From Garcia nutans (Eukaryota; Streptophyta; Magnoliopsida; Malpighiales; Euphorbiaceae), in contig CANTUV010000008.1 in NCBI GenBank assembly GCA_947685225.1, positions 35,146,001 to 35,210,000 on the forward strand: a DNA stretch of 64,000 bases, in the 5' to 3' direction. Below the pieces are notes generated by a model, which made no database searches, was not told where the DNA came from, and worked only from the letters and a program-made list of their open reading frames with translations. The translations under genes and the position numbers were made by a program. This document shows, in pieces, positions 1 through 12,600 of the stretch (positions are counted from its first letter, which is position 1; each line of letters starts with the position of its first letter).

Positions 1-2414
1 GTCCCTTACCTAAAATGCATCTAAAGGTTGAATATGAAGGCTAGACCTAGAGTGAGTCTCAATGGCTGATCCTAAGGCTCTTACCTAGAATGGACTTAAA
101 AGTTGGGATTTGGTGGTGAAGGTATGGTTGAGAGGAAGACATCCTAGGTCTGATTAGGCTTGCAGTGTGGATTAGTACCATGAAAACTAAGCTTTTGACT
201 AAGGGTAACCGAGAAGATGCCCCTATATCTTGGATGACAAAGTACTGAGGCTAGTACAGTGGTGCTAGGCTTTGATTAATTGGGGAAGATGCTTTCACAG
301 AGTTATGGTTAAGCTAACAATAGTGGGAATTCTGAGTAGAAGAGATTGTTTAGGAAGGTCATGGTTGAGTTTGGTCAACAGATTGGGTTGATTTGTATTT
401 AGAGAGGTTGGTCTTATTTTTGGAGGGCTTTGGCATGAGTTGGCTCATTAAACTTAGAACTTGGCTCAGGTAAGCAAGCTTTGGTATGTTTGGCTAGTTA
501 TGGCATCAAGAAGGATGTGATATGTTATGCTTAGGTTGAGTTGGATGGATTCAAGTCAAGATTGGGTCTAGGCTGGTTGGATTTTGAAGGCTTATGTCAC
601 TTTTGGCCTTTGTCTTAGGAGACTGGCTTGGTTTGAAGGCTTAAGTTAGGTTTGGCTTTTGGCTTAGGAGACTAGTTTGGCTTGAATGCATAAGTTAGAT
701 TTGGCTTTTGGCTTAGGAGACTGGTTTTGTTTGGACCCAGTTCATGAACTTCATTTTATGTTTGGGCTACAAACAAGTTTGGATTGAAAAGAGAGCGGAT
801 AGGACTTGAAGATTGTGGCCTGGTTTGGGCTTTCCAGGGAAAATGAGCCTAAGCATTATGGTCTTACAAGGATAACCTGGATCATGGGTTTTGTCCTTGA
901 GGGATTTAGGCTAAGGCTACTTAGCCTATGCAGTATGGCTCATGGCTAATAGTTTGGAGGGTGAAATATGGTTTGACTATCTAAATTGTCAAAGGAAGGC
1001 CTAGTTCTTATGGAATTTGCCCTTTTCAGGAATTTTGCTTTGTCTTTTATGCATTCAATGAGTAGCTGCCGAAGTAAGGAGCTTGAACATCATCTTTTCT
1101 GAAATCTTGAACACCATTAGATCATAAGGGTGATGAGGCAATCGGATCATGAATGAGTTCACATTTCCTTTAACACTTGCAACGGGTGAATATTAGAGCT
1201 TGTTGATTTAGTGTCACCATTTGATAGGTATGGTAATTGGGTGGTTATATGTGTCTGTTTCATAATACTATGAGAAGGCACAATAACTAGCATTGATGAT
1301 CAAATAATGAAGGAGACACTAGGGAGGAAACTGCACCTATTAATAAGACTCAAGTAATAGTTTAGGGGTATGCCTCATGAGGTTTGGCTTTTCTAATACA
1401 ACGACCCTAAGATATGACATGGAGTTTTTTATTATGAAGATGTGACATTAACTTCAATTAGTCTTAGAATCGCTTTGACAAACCATGGTTCAAGTAAAGC
1501 ATTCATATTTTAGCTCTTTGCAGGGTGATAGGTTTGTTAAGTCATTGGCCTTCTCATAGTACTAGTTGTTATTCAAGTTATGGGTGGTTGATAAGAAAGA
1601 GGTAATTGGCATTATGATGGTTAGGTAATGGGTTGATGTTTAAGTTTGGTTGGACTCTGAGAGGAATGATGGTTCTATTATCCACTAGGTCTTGGATTTT
1701 GTGCCTCAAGCTCTGGCATTCATCTATTCTATTTTTGCTCCTCTAGTGGTATGCACGCTGCTTATTGATTTTGTAACCTTTCCGTAGAGGATGAGGAGGG
1801 TGTCTCAGCTCTTGAGGTGTCACTAGATGGGCTTCTATGGATTTTTTGTATACCACACTTCGTGGCATTCCTAAATCCTTAAATTCCCTATTCCACTTAC
1901 CAACAACCTTGGTGTCGCTTTTACCTTAAATACTTATCAATCTTGGGAAGTCCTAGTGCCATAATGTTATGCCCAATAGTCTAACAGTGGGAGGCACTGA
2001 TACTTGGCGGGGTTGCCATTTGGATGATATCTTAGGTATTGGCTTGATCCAAATAATTAGCTAGGAGGTTCTTGAAGTTTGCTTGTTGGGGTCTACATGG
2101 TCATGGCAGGGGTTAAGGTGGTTACAATTCGGGTCCACAATCAAAATGATTAGACATATGGGGCTTCGAAGGTTGAGAGTGGCTAGATTTATTCAAAAAG
2201 GGCACATGGTGCATAGCATTGAGGTAAAAGGGTAGGGATATAGAGTTTGGACAAAGGAAGTCCATAATGGTTTTAGCCATAGGTTGAGTTTAGATTGTGT
2301 GGCCATGGGTTAGGTTCATGGTTCGGTCTTATGGTCATGGGTTAGGTCTATGTGGTTGAGATTTTGTGGTCATAGGTTGAGTCTATATAGTTTAAAGATG
2401 GGGCACACAAGTCT
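1..2414. other. Degenerate repeat-derived sequence, no gene
   Basis: There is no credible open reading frame on either strand. The plus strand is purine- and GT-rich and contains imperfect tandem repeats: the word cttaggaga recurs at 614, 663 and 712, a 49-bp period over about 585-735, and a looser ggtcatgggttaggtc-type repeat runs at 2280-2400. The same style resumes at 5414 after the solo LTR, so 1-2414 and 5414-6728 were once continuous. I infer that this is the decayed non-coding part of an old Tat-type retrotransposon whose LTR begins near 6729. The family assignment is weak. Confidence 0.45.
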
Positions 2415-2919
2415 TGTAACACCCCTTCCCAACCTACATGTGTAAGCTGAGTAGAGGTGCCACACTATCCTAATTGTTGCTACCAATTTACTTAGTCAAA
2501 TTTTAGTTCTGATTTTTACAGAAATTTTGCCATAGTTCCGCCTAGAAATTTGGATCCCAAGTGTCGTCAAAACTTGTTTTTCTGATTTTTGAAAACATTT
2601 TACACATACCAATGTGAATAAGAATACCATCAAATTTAATGCACTCCCAATGAATCCACCTTATACCCTCAACTACAAACCTGCACGAAGAGTTCACACT
2701 TCTAATATAACATAAAGTAAAGATTTATGATTATTACATACTATTAACATACAATTATAACATAGAAAATCTCTTTTATATTTATTCATATACATGCCAC
2801 AACTATCGACTCATAATGGAACTAAAAGATCTACCACTGAGATTTGCTGTGGTCTGGTCGTTGCTTCCCCAAGATTTATCTAATGCTCCGAACCTACGAG
2901 TCAAGGAAAACTTAACTCG

Positions 2920-2937
2920 CTGAGCGTTGTCGCTCAG
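2920..2937. repeat. Perfect 7-bp hairpin in solo LTR
   Basis: Arms CTGAGCG and CGCTCAG enclose the 4-base loop ttgt. It occupies the place of the GCGCGAT hairpin in the other Tekay LTRs (16212, 25392). The arms are G+C-rich inside AT-rich sequence. Confidence 0.7.
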
Positions 2938-3174
2938 TGGGTACTTTACCAATAAAAATAAAAGTAGTACATGAAAGTATTCGAAGTAAAAAGGAAATAA
3001 TAAAATCAACAATCAACCAACATTATACCAATAGAAATCGTGATACATTCAGTATGATATGTTTTCAATAATGTAAAATCATAATTCAAATTCATTTGCA
3101 TTATATAGTTCAACGAAAAATAATATGTCTTTGATCCAGGCTCTACTGGGATATAGGGAACCATAGTGATAAGG

Positions 3175-3299
3175 CAGTGGCCCTCACCACTGTAACATAG
3201 GTGGCCCTCACCACCGATATCAGATCACAGGAATGGCCCTCACCATCCTGGTTATAACCAATGGCCCTCACCATTGGCCCCCAATGGCCCTCACCATTG
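3175..3299. repeat. Five short hairpins with constant TGGCCCTCACCA core
   Basis: Copies lie at about 3175-3192, 3200-3215, 3231-3248, 3258-3277 and 3282-3299. Each has the core TGG-CCCTCA-CCA flanked by bases that differ between copies but mostly stay complementary: CAG/CTG, GG/CC, a weaker GGAA/TCCT copy, CCAA/TTGG and CAA/TTG. The array sits inside the solo LTR at the position where other Tekay LTRs carry their own tandem repeats. Confidence 0.75.
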
Positions 3300-5413
3300 A
3301 GTTCAGATCATATCAATTCAATCACAATATCAAGCAGTACTGCATAAGTTAGTATAGTGCACCATACCCTTATCTACCACTCCCACTATCCAGTAGAGCA
3401 AAAAGGTTGAAATGATTCAATTTAAGTCTCAAACCTCATTTTAGAATGATCCAAGAAATCAATTTAAATTCTCATCGCACTTTGCCATTTATGCCGCGCA
3501 ACACATTCTTCAGTCAAACCATTCCCATTTTTTGCATATTTAATATCCACAATAAACATATTAAACATTTCAAAGCATTCCTCAAAATATCCCAAATTGA
3601 CCAAATGAATAGTGTTGCGGCGAGACAAATCGGCAACGCAAAATGGCATGACCAAATGAATAGTAAAATCTGGATTTTCGTCAAAATTTCAGTCCACTTC
3701 AATCATGCATTTGACCAAGTAAATGATCTTATTTTTGGCTGAAATTTTACAGAAAACTTATTTCATATGTTGACTAATTGCATGTAAAATTTCGTTGAAA
3801 AATTCCTTCGTTTGCTGCCTCAAACAATTTCCACAAAAAGGTCCAGAAAGCTGTCTTTTTGGGACCATTTCGGCCCAAACACATGAAATGCATAGGATAG
3901 TTTATTTTTCTTTTGCAAATCAATATTAAGGCTTCTTTAATGGTAAAGTGAAGATTCAAACACTTCCCTTTGACAACTTTTACATGTTTAACTCAAATCA
4001 ATATATTTAAGCATCAACAACAAAACTTTCATAAACCAAAGTTTGTAAAGCATCAAACCAAAATTAATTATTCAAAGGTAAAGTACCAAACTAATTATTC
4101 AAAGGTAGAGTACCAAACCTTATTTCATGAATTCCTCTTGGCTTTTCTTTCTTCTCCTTCTTTAATTCTTTATTTCTCCTTCAATCAATTCAAGATACAA
4201 CATAAACCTTAGAATTTCAAAATAATAAATTATCCTCTATTTCTTTTCCAACCGAAACCCCTAATCCAACCTTATTAATCTTTCTACATCTTGATTCTTC
4301 CATTTAATCAATTAATCTCATCACTTACTTAATATTATTATTATGTTTTTCAATTCCATATAAGACTCTAATTCCCAATCTTCCAATATATATATAACTA
4401 CCTAAAACTAATACTAAAATTAAAGTCTACACACTTAAAAACCTTAGAACTTACCTTAAAAATCAAAGTTTGGAAAAACTTGGAAGTCCCTTGGTATTTT
4501 CTTTTGTTGGCCGAATTTGGTGAGTGGAAAAAGAGAGAATTTGCTCTTCATATCACATATATTTATAGACAAAGGAAATGATGATCACCTTGCCCACTTG
4601 TCCACTTTTTCTCTTTCTTCATTTATTACACATTTATTACACATGCTAAATGTTTTCTTTTGATTGGCCAACCTTTGATTTTTATAACTTCCTTTTTCCT
4701 TTACTTCTTTCCACTTGTCTCTCTTCCCATTGGATCTCATAAAGTTGTCCCGGGTTACTCATCCGGTCCCGACACGAAACCGAGCCACATTACGTTCCGG
4801 CGATTAATCGATCATATCTTTTAAACCGTATAGCTCCACGAGTCAAACTATATTTGGTTTTGATCCTCTCGACCTCTACTTTCTATTTATAAGGTCTATT
4901 TTAGGTTTCCAAGTCATTTTGAAAAATTACCGATAAGCCCTCAACTTTTTACAAAATTCCCTTTAGGTCCTATTTTTGCTCGGGTTTTCTCTGGCTTCGT
5001 TTCCACTGACGATCGTTTCATATTTAACCTCTCGCCATTCTCTACGTACTCACGTCTTTATTTCCTACCCTAAATTCATGTATAACTTTAATTGGTAATG
5101 ACCAAAATGCCCTTAGTCAACATTTCTTCATTTTTCTTTAACGGGACATTTCCTGGAAAAACCGTTACACGTCGTTGCGATCCGGTTTTTCTCTACATTC
5201 CATTTTTGAAATCTGTTATATGCACTATTAAGAACATCCGGTGCAACTTTCTTTGAAATTACATCTACGTCCCCAACTTTATTAAAAATTACAATTATGT
5301 CCCTTTTGTCATACAACCTTATCTAGGGCTGTTATCAAGAATTATCTTCTCCTTTTCCCTACTCTCGCTATGCACGTGTCTACACTGCATAAATGCAGTA
5401 GGCGGATGTGACA

Positions 5414-6728
5414 AGTCTAGTTCATATGGACATGTGGTGGGGGGATATGGGTCTAGTTCATATGGTCATATGATAAGGGTACATGGGTCTAGTTCATGTG
5501 GTTTGAGTAGCTAGTGCATGACGTGGTCCATGGTTCAATGGTTTAAAAGGTGGGTACATGTCCAAAGGTTAGTACTATTGGTTAAAGGTTTAAAAGGATA
5601 GGTGTGGTCCAAAAGGAGTTAAGCCATGATGGTAAGGTGAGGTATGGTCTTAAAGGTTCAAGCTATAAGGCTAAGGTAAGGTATGGTCCTAAAGGTTCAA
5701 GCCATGAGGCTAAGGTAAGGTTGGTTATGGTCCTAAAGGGTTTGAGCCATGAGGCTAAGATTCATGCTTAAGGGAAAAACTTAAGGGGAGGAGACTGACC
5801 TTGAGGGATTTTAAGGGTGGAAGGGTGAACCTTATAAAAGAGGAATGTTTACAATGAACAAAACTTCGGTGAGGGAAAACTAGGTCAAATTAGATGGTAG
5901 GGTAAGGGTCTAAAAGTGTTTAAGGTTGTAGGTAGATAGGAGAAATAACTTTTATAGGTTGGGCTATGGTCATGTAAGAAGGAGATAGGATATGAGCCCA
6001 ATGTACAATGAGAAATGTGATGGTTAACCTAAGGGTATGAGTTAAGTGAGAGAAACTAGGTCAAGTATAAACATTTATGGAAGAGGTGATTGGCCTAATT
6101 GGGCTATAAATGCGATAGTTTGGTCCATGAATGGATAAGGCTTATCTTTTGGGACTAAAGGCTTCCTTTATGGCTTAAATACAAGGTATGGTATCCTAAA
6201 ATCTATCTTTATACAAGGCTTTTAAGGTTTATATGTGATATACATGTATGCATGAGAAAAAGGTTTCATGAACTTTATATAAGAAGGCTTACTTATTATG
6301 GTACATACAACCTAAAGTTAGGATCTAAGGCTAATACATGAAAAGGATAAAGGGTGGCTTAGTTAAAAGGGTCCCATCATACCAGAGCAGTGATATACCT
6401 AACCACATGTCAGATAAGAAATCTAGCATGGATCCAATAGTACGTACATACTCGTTACACCCCAAAAAGGAATTAACGATATGTCATGGGTGGAATTACT
6501 TTGGCTATCCCCCAGCATACCTAAGAAAAGTTGCTAGGTTGATACTACTCGCTATCCCAAGGTTAAATCCTAAATAATCTAAGGTTTGAATGTAAGAGTG
6601 ATGCATGAAAAAGTTAACATTTAATTAAGGGCCGAGATAAGTTTACTTTGAAAATGTTAAGCCCATTAGCCCACTTCAAAATGATTTTTCCTTTGAAAAA
6701 TATTTTTTTTCTGAATGGAGAAGCTACT
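5414..6728. other. Degenerate Tat-like leader sequence, no gene
   Basis: Starts with the right copy of the AGTCT duplication. It contains imperfect tandem repeats (gggtctagttcatatgg near 5450-5500; tggtcctaaaggttcaagcc near 5650-5760). The short frame at 6338-6577 has no recognisable product. Phrases such as aaggtatggtatcc resemble the leader of the large Tat element (near 33865). The last bases before 6729 (aatggagaagctact) resemble that element's primer-binding site (aatggagtcaccac). I infer a decayed Tat leader on the minus strand. Confidence 0.4.
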
Positions 6729-7553
6729 TGTGAGACCCTGCCCAAACACCATGTCTGGCTGGGCAAAATATGTGAGCAAAAATATTAAAATTGGGCTAAG
6801 TCTCACATAAAAGTACCGAAATCACTTTGTTGTAATAGGCTATGCTCGGTTCAAGTACAAATAGATTTTGAATCACCACTTAAATTTATTCTAAGAAAAA
6901 AATGGAAAAATTTAAGAAAAACTCAAAGTTGACTCCATCATTATTCCATGGATAAAAATCAATAGTCTTGAACAAAAGGATGGATTCGGAGATTAGGTTT
7001 AGGCTAATTTTAAGTAAAAGAAGTTTGGCCTTAAATTAAATAACAACTTGTAAATTTTATTTCATGTGAAATGACAATTATAAATATGAATCACAAATAT
7101 TACATTCATCCATAAGCAAATAAAGATAAAATAAAGTACAAGGACAAACTAAACATTGCAATTCAAAACTCTAAACATGGGATCTCAACACTAACCTTAT
7201 GGATGCTAGGTTGAGCAAACATTTCTAAAAAAAGAAAAACAAGAAAATATGCACAAGAAACAATTTGGATGGATTTTACAATTAAATGAACTTGATACTT
7301 GGTGTAAAATTTCAAGTAGGACTGCATATCTCATTTGAATAAGAATCAAAGCCTATGCAGTTCTAATCATTTTGCAATTGTCAATTCTATCTTAAAATTA
7401 AGGTTTCCCTAGTCTAACCTAGGCTAACCTAGAGTCTAAGTCCAATTATTAATTTTAAGTTCAATTTGATAAGCCTAAGTTTAAGTTAATTTTAGGTTTA
7501 AATTGATAAACCTAAGTCTAAGTTGATCTTAAGTTCAACTTGATAAATCTAAG
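6729..7553 (-). mobile_element. Left part of a decayed Tat-type LTR
   Basis: Begins TGTGAG directly next to a primer-binding-site-like sequence, as the intact Tat 5' LTR does at 34033. Near 6872 it has gaatcaccacttaaa followed by A-rich sequence, a feature I associate with Tat/Ogre LTRs. From about 7380 it has ~50-bp repeats built from cctaagtctaagttgatctt-type words. After the nested block the same words resume at 52592, which supports continuity across the insertion. I could not find the far end of this LTR, so its length is unknown. Confidence 0.4.
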
Positions 7554-9480
7554 TGTAGACCCCAAATTTTGCTACCCAAATAAAATCTAGTCCAAAAAAA
7601 ATAAAATGATTAATTAATTAATATAAAATTAATTATTTAATTAATATTAATAATAATTAATTAATTAGTTAATATTAATTATTTATTTAATCAATTATTA
7701 ATTAATAATTCATTTTAAAAAAGAAAAAAGACACAAAGGGGAAGCTGGAAAAATACACAGAAAGCGAAAAAGCTAAAAAAACATTGAAAGCGTAAAAAAA
7801 ATCCAAATTAAAAAAACTACTTGAAGTAAGATTTTAGACTATTTTTTGCAAAAGAGGTTTACTTGTTTAATTATTTGAGCTTGGACTTAACAAGGCATAA
7901 GTTAGAAGGAACCGACTACGCAGGTTTGAAATTCCTAAACTCAATTGTTTAAATTTTTTATCAATATATATTTTGTTTAATTAATTTATGAATTTCTTTG
8001 ATCACATGTTTTGAGATATTGATTTGATAATATATTGTGGTCTTGGATCATGTTCTTTTTAATAATTTTTAGCTATATGGTTTAATTGCTAAATTTGGGA
8101 ATTTTTATTATTTTGTGTTTTCACCTAATATTTTACCTAAATCACGAAAGCATTAATTTGCAAATTGCGGTTAGAATCATTTTATAGACAAAAGCTTCTT
8201 AAAATATAAAATGGCTTTTTTATTGTTAATTTTATAATTAAGATACTGTGAGCGGGAATTTTTGCCCCCACTCCCGGTGGAATGGTTCTTGCGACTTCGG
8301 CACTATTTAGGCTTGGGGCCTTAGAGAACACGAACCTAAGTCCTGAGAAAATGGAGTCGCCAACCGGACGGGCCGGGAAAATGAAAAGGGTGGATGACTC
8401 GATTCCTAAGGAATGCCCAACCCCCTAATGGGTTCGAAAAGTTGGGTACGTGTGGGGAAGGTGAGAAATGGCCCAGCACCCCCACAACGCCCAGTTCATT
8501 GGAACCGACCTCCTTTATAGGTCTTAATATTATAAAATTCTTAAATATAACAACATTATCCATATTACACACAATAATTAAAAGAAAGCATCAATATATT
8601 AAAATCAAAGCAAGGTCCAAGCAAAACAAATAAATGGACACCCATCTAAAGATGGAAACATGTCCTTACATCACATGCCTAAATAGGACATCCACCAAAA
8701 GGTAGAAAACATGCCCTTTATATTGATTCTAAAATAGAAAAGCAATTTAAATTACATGATATTTAACTAATGAGGTACCCACCAAGTGGAAACATAACTC
8801 TTACAACATTTGGAAGTCTAAATAAATTGATAAAAGTAAATAATCATTCATCAAAGGTATTTAAACATCAATAGAAAGTAAACATCCATCCATTATAAAT
8901 TGAATGAACCAAGCATTGAACTTAAATAAATTAAAGCATATAAAATAAATCAAAGCATAATCAAATATAGAATTGAATAAGGCAAATAAAAAATCTAAGT
9001 TTTAGCTACTGTTCCATTTAGGATCCTTTATTTCAATGTTTAGGGTTTTGGATTTTCATGAGTTTAAGCTACTGTTACTTTTTAAAGAATTAAAATAAAT
9101 TAAGGATTTTATGTTTTAAAAGGTTGGTAAGAAACTTTGATTAACCAAATTAAGGTTTGAATGGTGAAATCATGAAACTAGGGTTTTGGACACTTTAAAT
9201 ACTTTTGATTTGTGGCTTTAAATGATGATTTCAAGCTTATTGTGTAAAATTAAAATATTTGTGTTTATATGATTTTTAAGGTTTTAAAGGATTAGGGTTT
9301 ATAAAAAAAATAGGTTTTAAGGCTTTAAAGGGCTAGGGTTTTATTATTTTAGGTTTGGAGTTGAGTTAGGGTTTAGTGTTTTAAAATTAGGGTTTTCGGT
9401 GATGCATGAAGCTTTTTAGGGTTTGAAAATTAATTTGATACTTTTATGAGGTTTTATTAAAATAAACAAACGATTTAAAG

Positions 9481-9636
9481 TGTAATATCCTCATTTGTGG
9501 TCTAGAAGTTTTGATTATGTTATTGTTATTGTTGTTGTTGTTGTTGGTTTAAATTGAGAAAAGGAAAGTATATGTATATGTGTTTTGGGAAGAAATAGGG
9601 TTTAGAGACAAGTTTATATGTTGTATATATGGTGAT
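9481..9636 (+). repeat. Remnant of Tekay 5' LTR
   Basis: Matches the first 156 bp of the 3' LTR at 14075 (TGTAATATCC start, ttgttgttgttgttgg repeat, gtatatatggtgat). It then switches to gag sequence (ttccttggtactactgacc). The LTR and the gag of the related element share GAT at the switch, so a 3-bp microhomology lies at 9634-9636. The deletion stops about 10 bp before the LTR TATA box. Confidence 0.9.
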
Positions 9637-12600
9637 TTCCTTGGTACTACTGACCCCGCTGTAGCCGAGCAGTGGCTCGACAAAGTTCAGAGGATCTTTA
9701 TTCAGTTGCAAGCCACCCCTGAGGAAAAGTTTGACTATGCAAGATCTTTGCTACAGAAGGATGCCTACGACTGGTGGAAGACAGTGCCACATTCTATAGA
9801 AGATCCACCAACCTTGTCATATGTCGATTTTCTGAGGGAATTTGAGTTGAAATATACTCCTAGAGAGTATAAAGACATGAAGAAAATGGAGTTCTTAAGC
9901 TTGAAGCAAGACAGCAAGACTGTTACTGAGTATGAAGTTGAGTTTATTTGACTGAGTCAGTATGCTGGGGGTATCATTGCTGATGAGATTGATAGATGTC
10001 GGTGATTTGAGGAGGGATTGAGGCCCTCGATCATGTGCTTAGTGGCTGGATCCAGATATCAGGATTTCTCACAGCTTGTAGCAGCAACTCGAAGTGTAGA
10101 GCGAGCTCGAGTTATTGCAGCTGCTTCAGAGGAAGAGGTTAGGGTTAGGAGGCCCCAGTTTGAGGCAGGGTCTTCTTCTGTTAAAAGAGGTAAAGGAAGC
10201 TTTGTTCCTAGAGTTAGTAGGAGTCAGAGGTTAGCTGGTAGGTCAGTGCAGTTCCAGAGGCAGAGATTTAGACCTGCAGCTTCAGTAGCGAGTGCTCCTA
10301 CTCCTGGAGTTTAGAGATCCACCTTACCTGTGTGTAACCAGTGTGGTGGAAGACATGGGGGCATTTGTTGGAGGCATAGTAAATCAGGGGTATGCTTCAG
10401 GTGTGGATCACCTGATCACTTTGTGAGAGACTATCCTGAGAGGCAGGAGCAGATGCCAGTTGATTCTGCTGCTTCTCGAGCTAGTGTGAGGGGAGGCAGA
10501 GGAGGCAGAGGTGCCAGCCGAGGAGGTAGACCAGGGTTCGGGTTCAGTTCCAGAGGGGGTGCTACATCCAGGGAGGGTAGACCAGAGGAGGTTGGATCTT
10601 CCCAGAGGATGTATGTTATGCAGAGGCAGCCAGATGCATCGGCAGTCATAGCTGGTACTTTTTCTTTATTTGATACTTCAGTACTTGCTTTGATTGATCC
10701 GGGTTCCACACATTCATATATTAGTGCATCTGTTTTGCCTGTATTTGATGTGCATGCTGAGTCCCTAGGATTTGATGTGTTGGTGACAAATCCGTTAGGG
10801 CATAGTGTGATTGTTAGTAAAGTGCACCAGGATAGTGCAGTGAGGGTGCAAGGTGAGGAGTTCCTTGGAGACTTGATTGAGATGCCATTTAAGGAATATG
10901 ATGTGATCTTAGGTATGGATTGGCTATCTCGACATGGAGCTGTGGTGGATTGTAAAAAGAAAACTGTTTCTTTGAGAACGGGTGATGGTAGAGAGGTGAT
11001 AGTATCTAATGAGCAGGAACAGCTAGCCTCCTTATTTGTTTCAGCTGTTGCAGCCAGGAGGTTGATTGGAAAGGGTTGTGAAGCTTATCTTGCTCATGTG
11101 GTGGATACTAGAGTGAAGGGTTCCCCTATTGATAGCATTGCCACAGTTGCTGAGTTTCCGGATGTGTTTCCAGAGGAGTTGCCAGGGTTGCCTCCTGAGA
11201 GAGAGGTGGAGTTCGGTATTGAATTGTTGCCTGGTACCACTCCTATCTCTATTACTCCTTATAGAATGGCACCAGCAGAATTGAGGGAGTTGAAAGTGCA
11301 ATTACAGGAGTTGTTGGATAAAGGATTCATTCGCCCCAGTGTTTCTCCTTGGGGAGCTCCTGTATTATTTGTGAGGAAGAAGGATGGTACTATGAGATTA
11401 TGCATCGATTATAGGCAATTGAACAAGGTGACCATTAAGAATAAATATCCTTTGCCTAGAATCGATGATCTCTTTGATCAGTTGAAGGGAGCGTCAGTGT
11501 TCTCCAAAATTGATCTGAGATCAGGGTACCATCAGCTGAGAGTCAGAGCTGAAGATGTTCCGAAGACAGCTTTTCGGACCAGGTATGGGCATTATGAATT
11601 TCTAGTTATGCCTTTTGGTCTGACGAATGCACCTGCAGCTTTTATGGATTTGATGAATAGGGTGTTTAGGCCCTATTTGGATCAGTTTGTAGTGGTCTTC
11701 ATTGATGATATTCTAGTGTATTCGAGGAATAAAGAGGAACATGACAAGCATCTGCGGATTGTGTTGCAGATTTTGAAAGAAAAGCAGTTATTTGCCAAAT
11801 TGTCGAAGTGTGAGTTCTAGTTGGATCAAGTAGCTTTTCTCGGACATATTGTTTCAGCTGAAGGCATTAGAGTTGATCCAAGTAAAGTTGAAGCTATTCT
11901 GAATTGGAGTCCACCTAAGTCTGTGACAGAGATTAGAAGTTTTCTGGGTTTGGCAGGCTATTACCGGCGGTTTGTAAAAGGATTTTCTTTGATAGCTACT
12001 CCACTCACCAGAATGCTTCGTAAGGGAGTGAGATTTGTGTGGACGGATCAGTGTCAGGCGAGCTTTGAGCAGTTGAGAGAGAGGTTGACTCAAGCGCCTG
12101 TTCTTACTTTACCTGTTGAAGGCAAACCATATGTGATCTATAGTGATGCTTCACATAGTGGTTTGGGTTGTGTGCTTATGCAGGAAGGTAAAGTTATAGC
12201 TTATGCATCTAGACAGTTGAAACCGCATGAGCTTAACTATCCAACCCATGATTTGGAATTGGCTGCCATTGTGTTTGCATTGAAGATTTGGCGCCACTAT
12301 CTGTTTGGGGAGAAATGTTTCATCTACACTGATCACAAGAGTTTGAAGTATTTGGGTGTCCAGAAAGAACTCAATCTTCGTCAGAGGAGATGGTTAGAAT
12401 TGATTAAAGACTACGATTGCTTGATTGACTATCATCCAGGTAAAGCAAATGTTGTTGCTGATGCCTTGAGTCGGAAGTCTTTAGCTGGTTTAACAGTTTA
12501 CTCGCTCTCGTTGCTTGTTGAGTTGAGAGCATTGCATGCCAGTTTTGTACCTTGTGTTGATGGTGCATTATTGGCACAGTTGCAATTGAAGCCGGTTTTG

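Larger units (their letters stand above)
2415..5413 (-). mobile_element. Solo LTR, ~3.0 kb Ty3/gypsy (Tekay-like)
   Basis: The segment starts TGTAACACCCC and ends GGATGTGACA, and is flanked by a perfect 5-bp duplication AGTCT (2410-2414 and 5414-5418). It contains no gag-pol, primer-binding site or polypurine tract, so it is a solo LTR left by LTR-LTR recombination. By comparison with the elements in this window whose pol genes fix their direction, a left end TGTAACACCCC marks a minus-strand LTR. Its size (2999 bp) and architecture match the Tekay LTRs further right: a short hairpin array at 3175-3299 and a near-perfect hairpin at 2920-2937. Sequence identity to those LTRs is low by eye, so it is another family. 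Confidence 0.85.

Noticed and set aside
1268..1558. 13-bp inverted repeat actatgagaaggc / gccttctcatagt
   Set aside because: Matches of this length are expected by chance in 64 kb, and no TSD or wider homology supports a MITE.
6338..6577. 79-codon plus-strand frame
   Set aside because: No recognisable motif; it lies in degenerate retroelement leader sequence.
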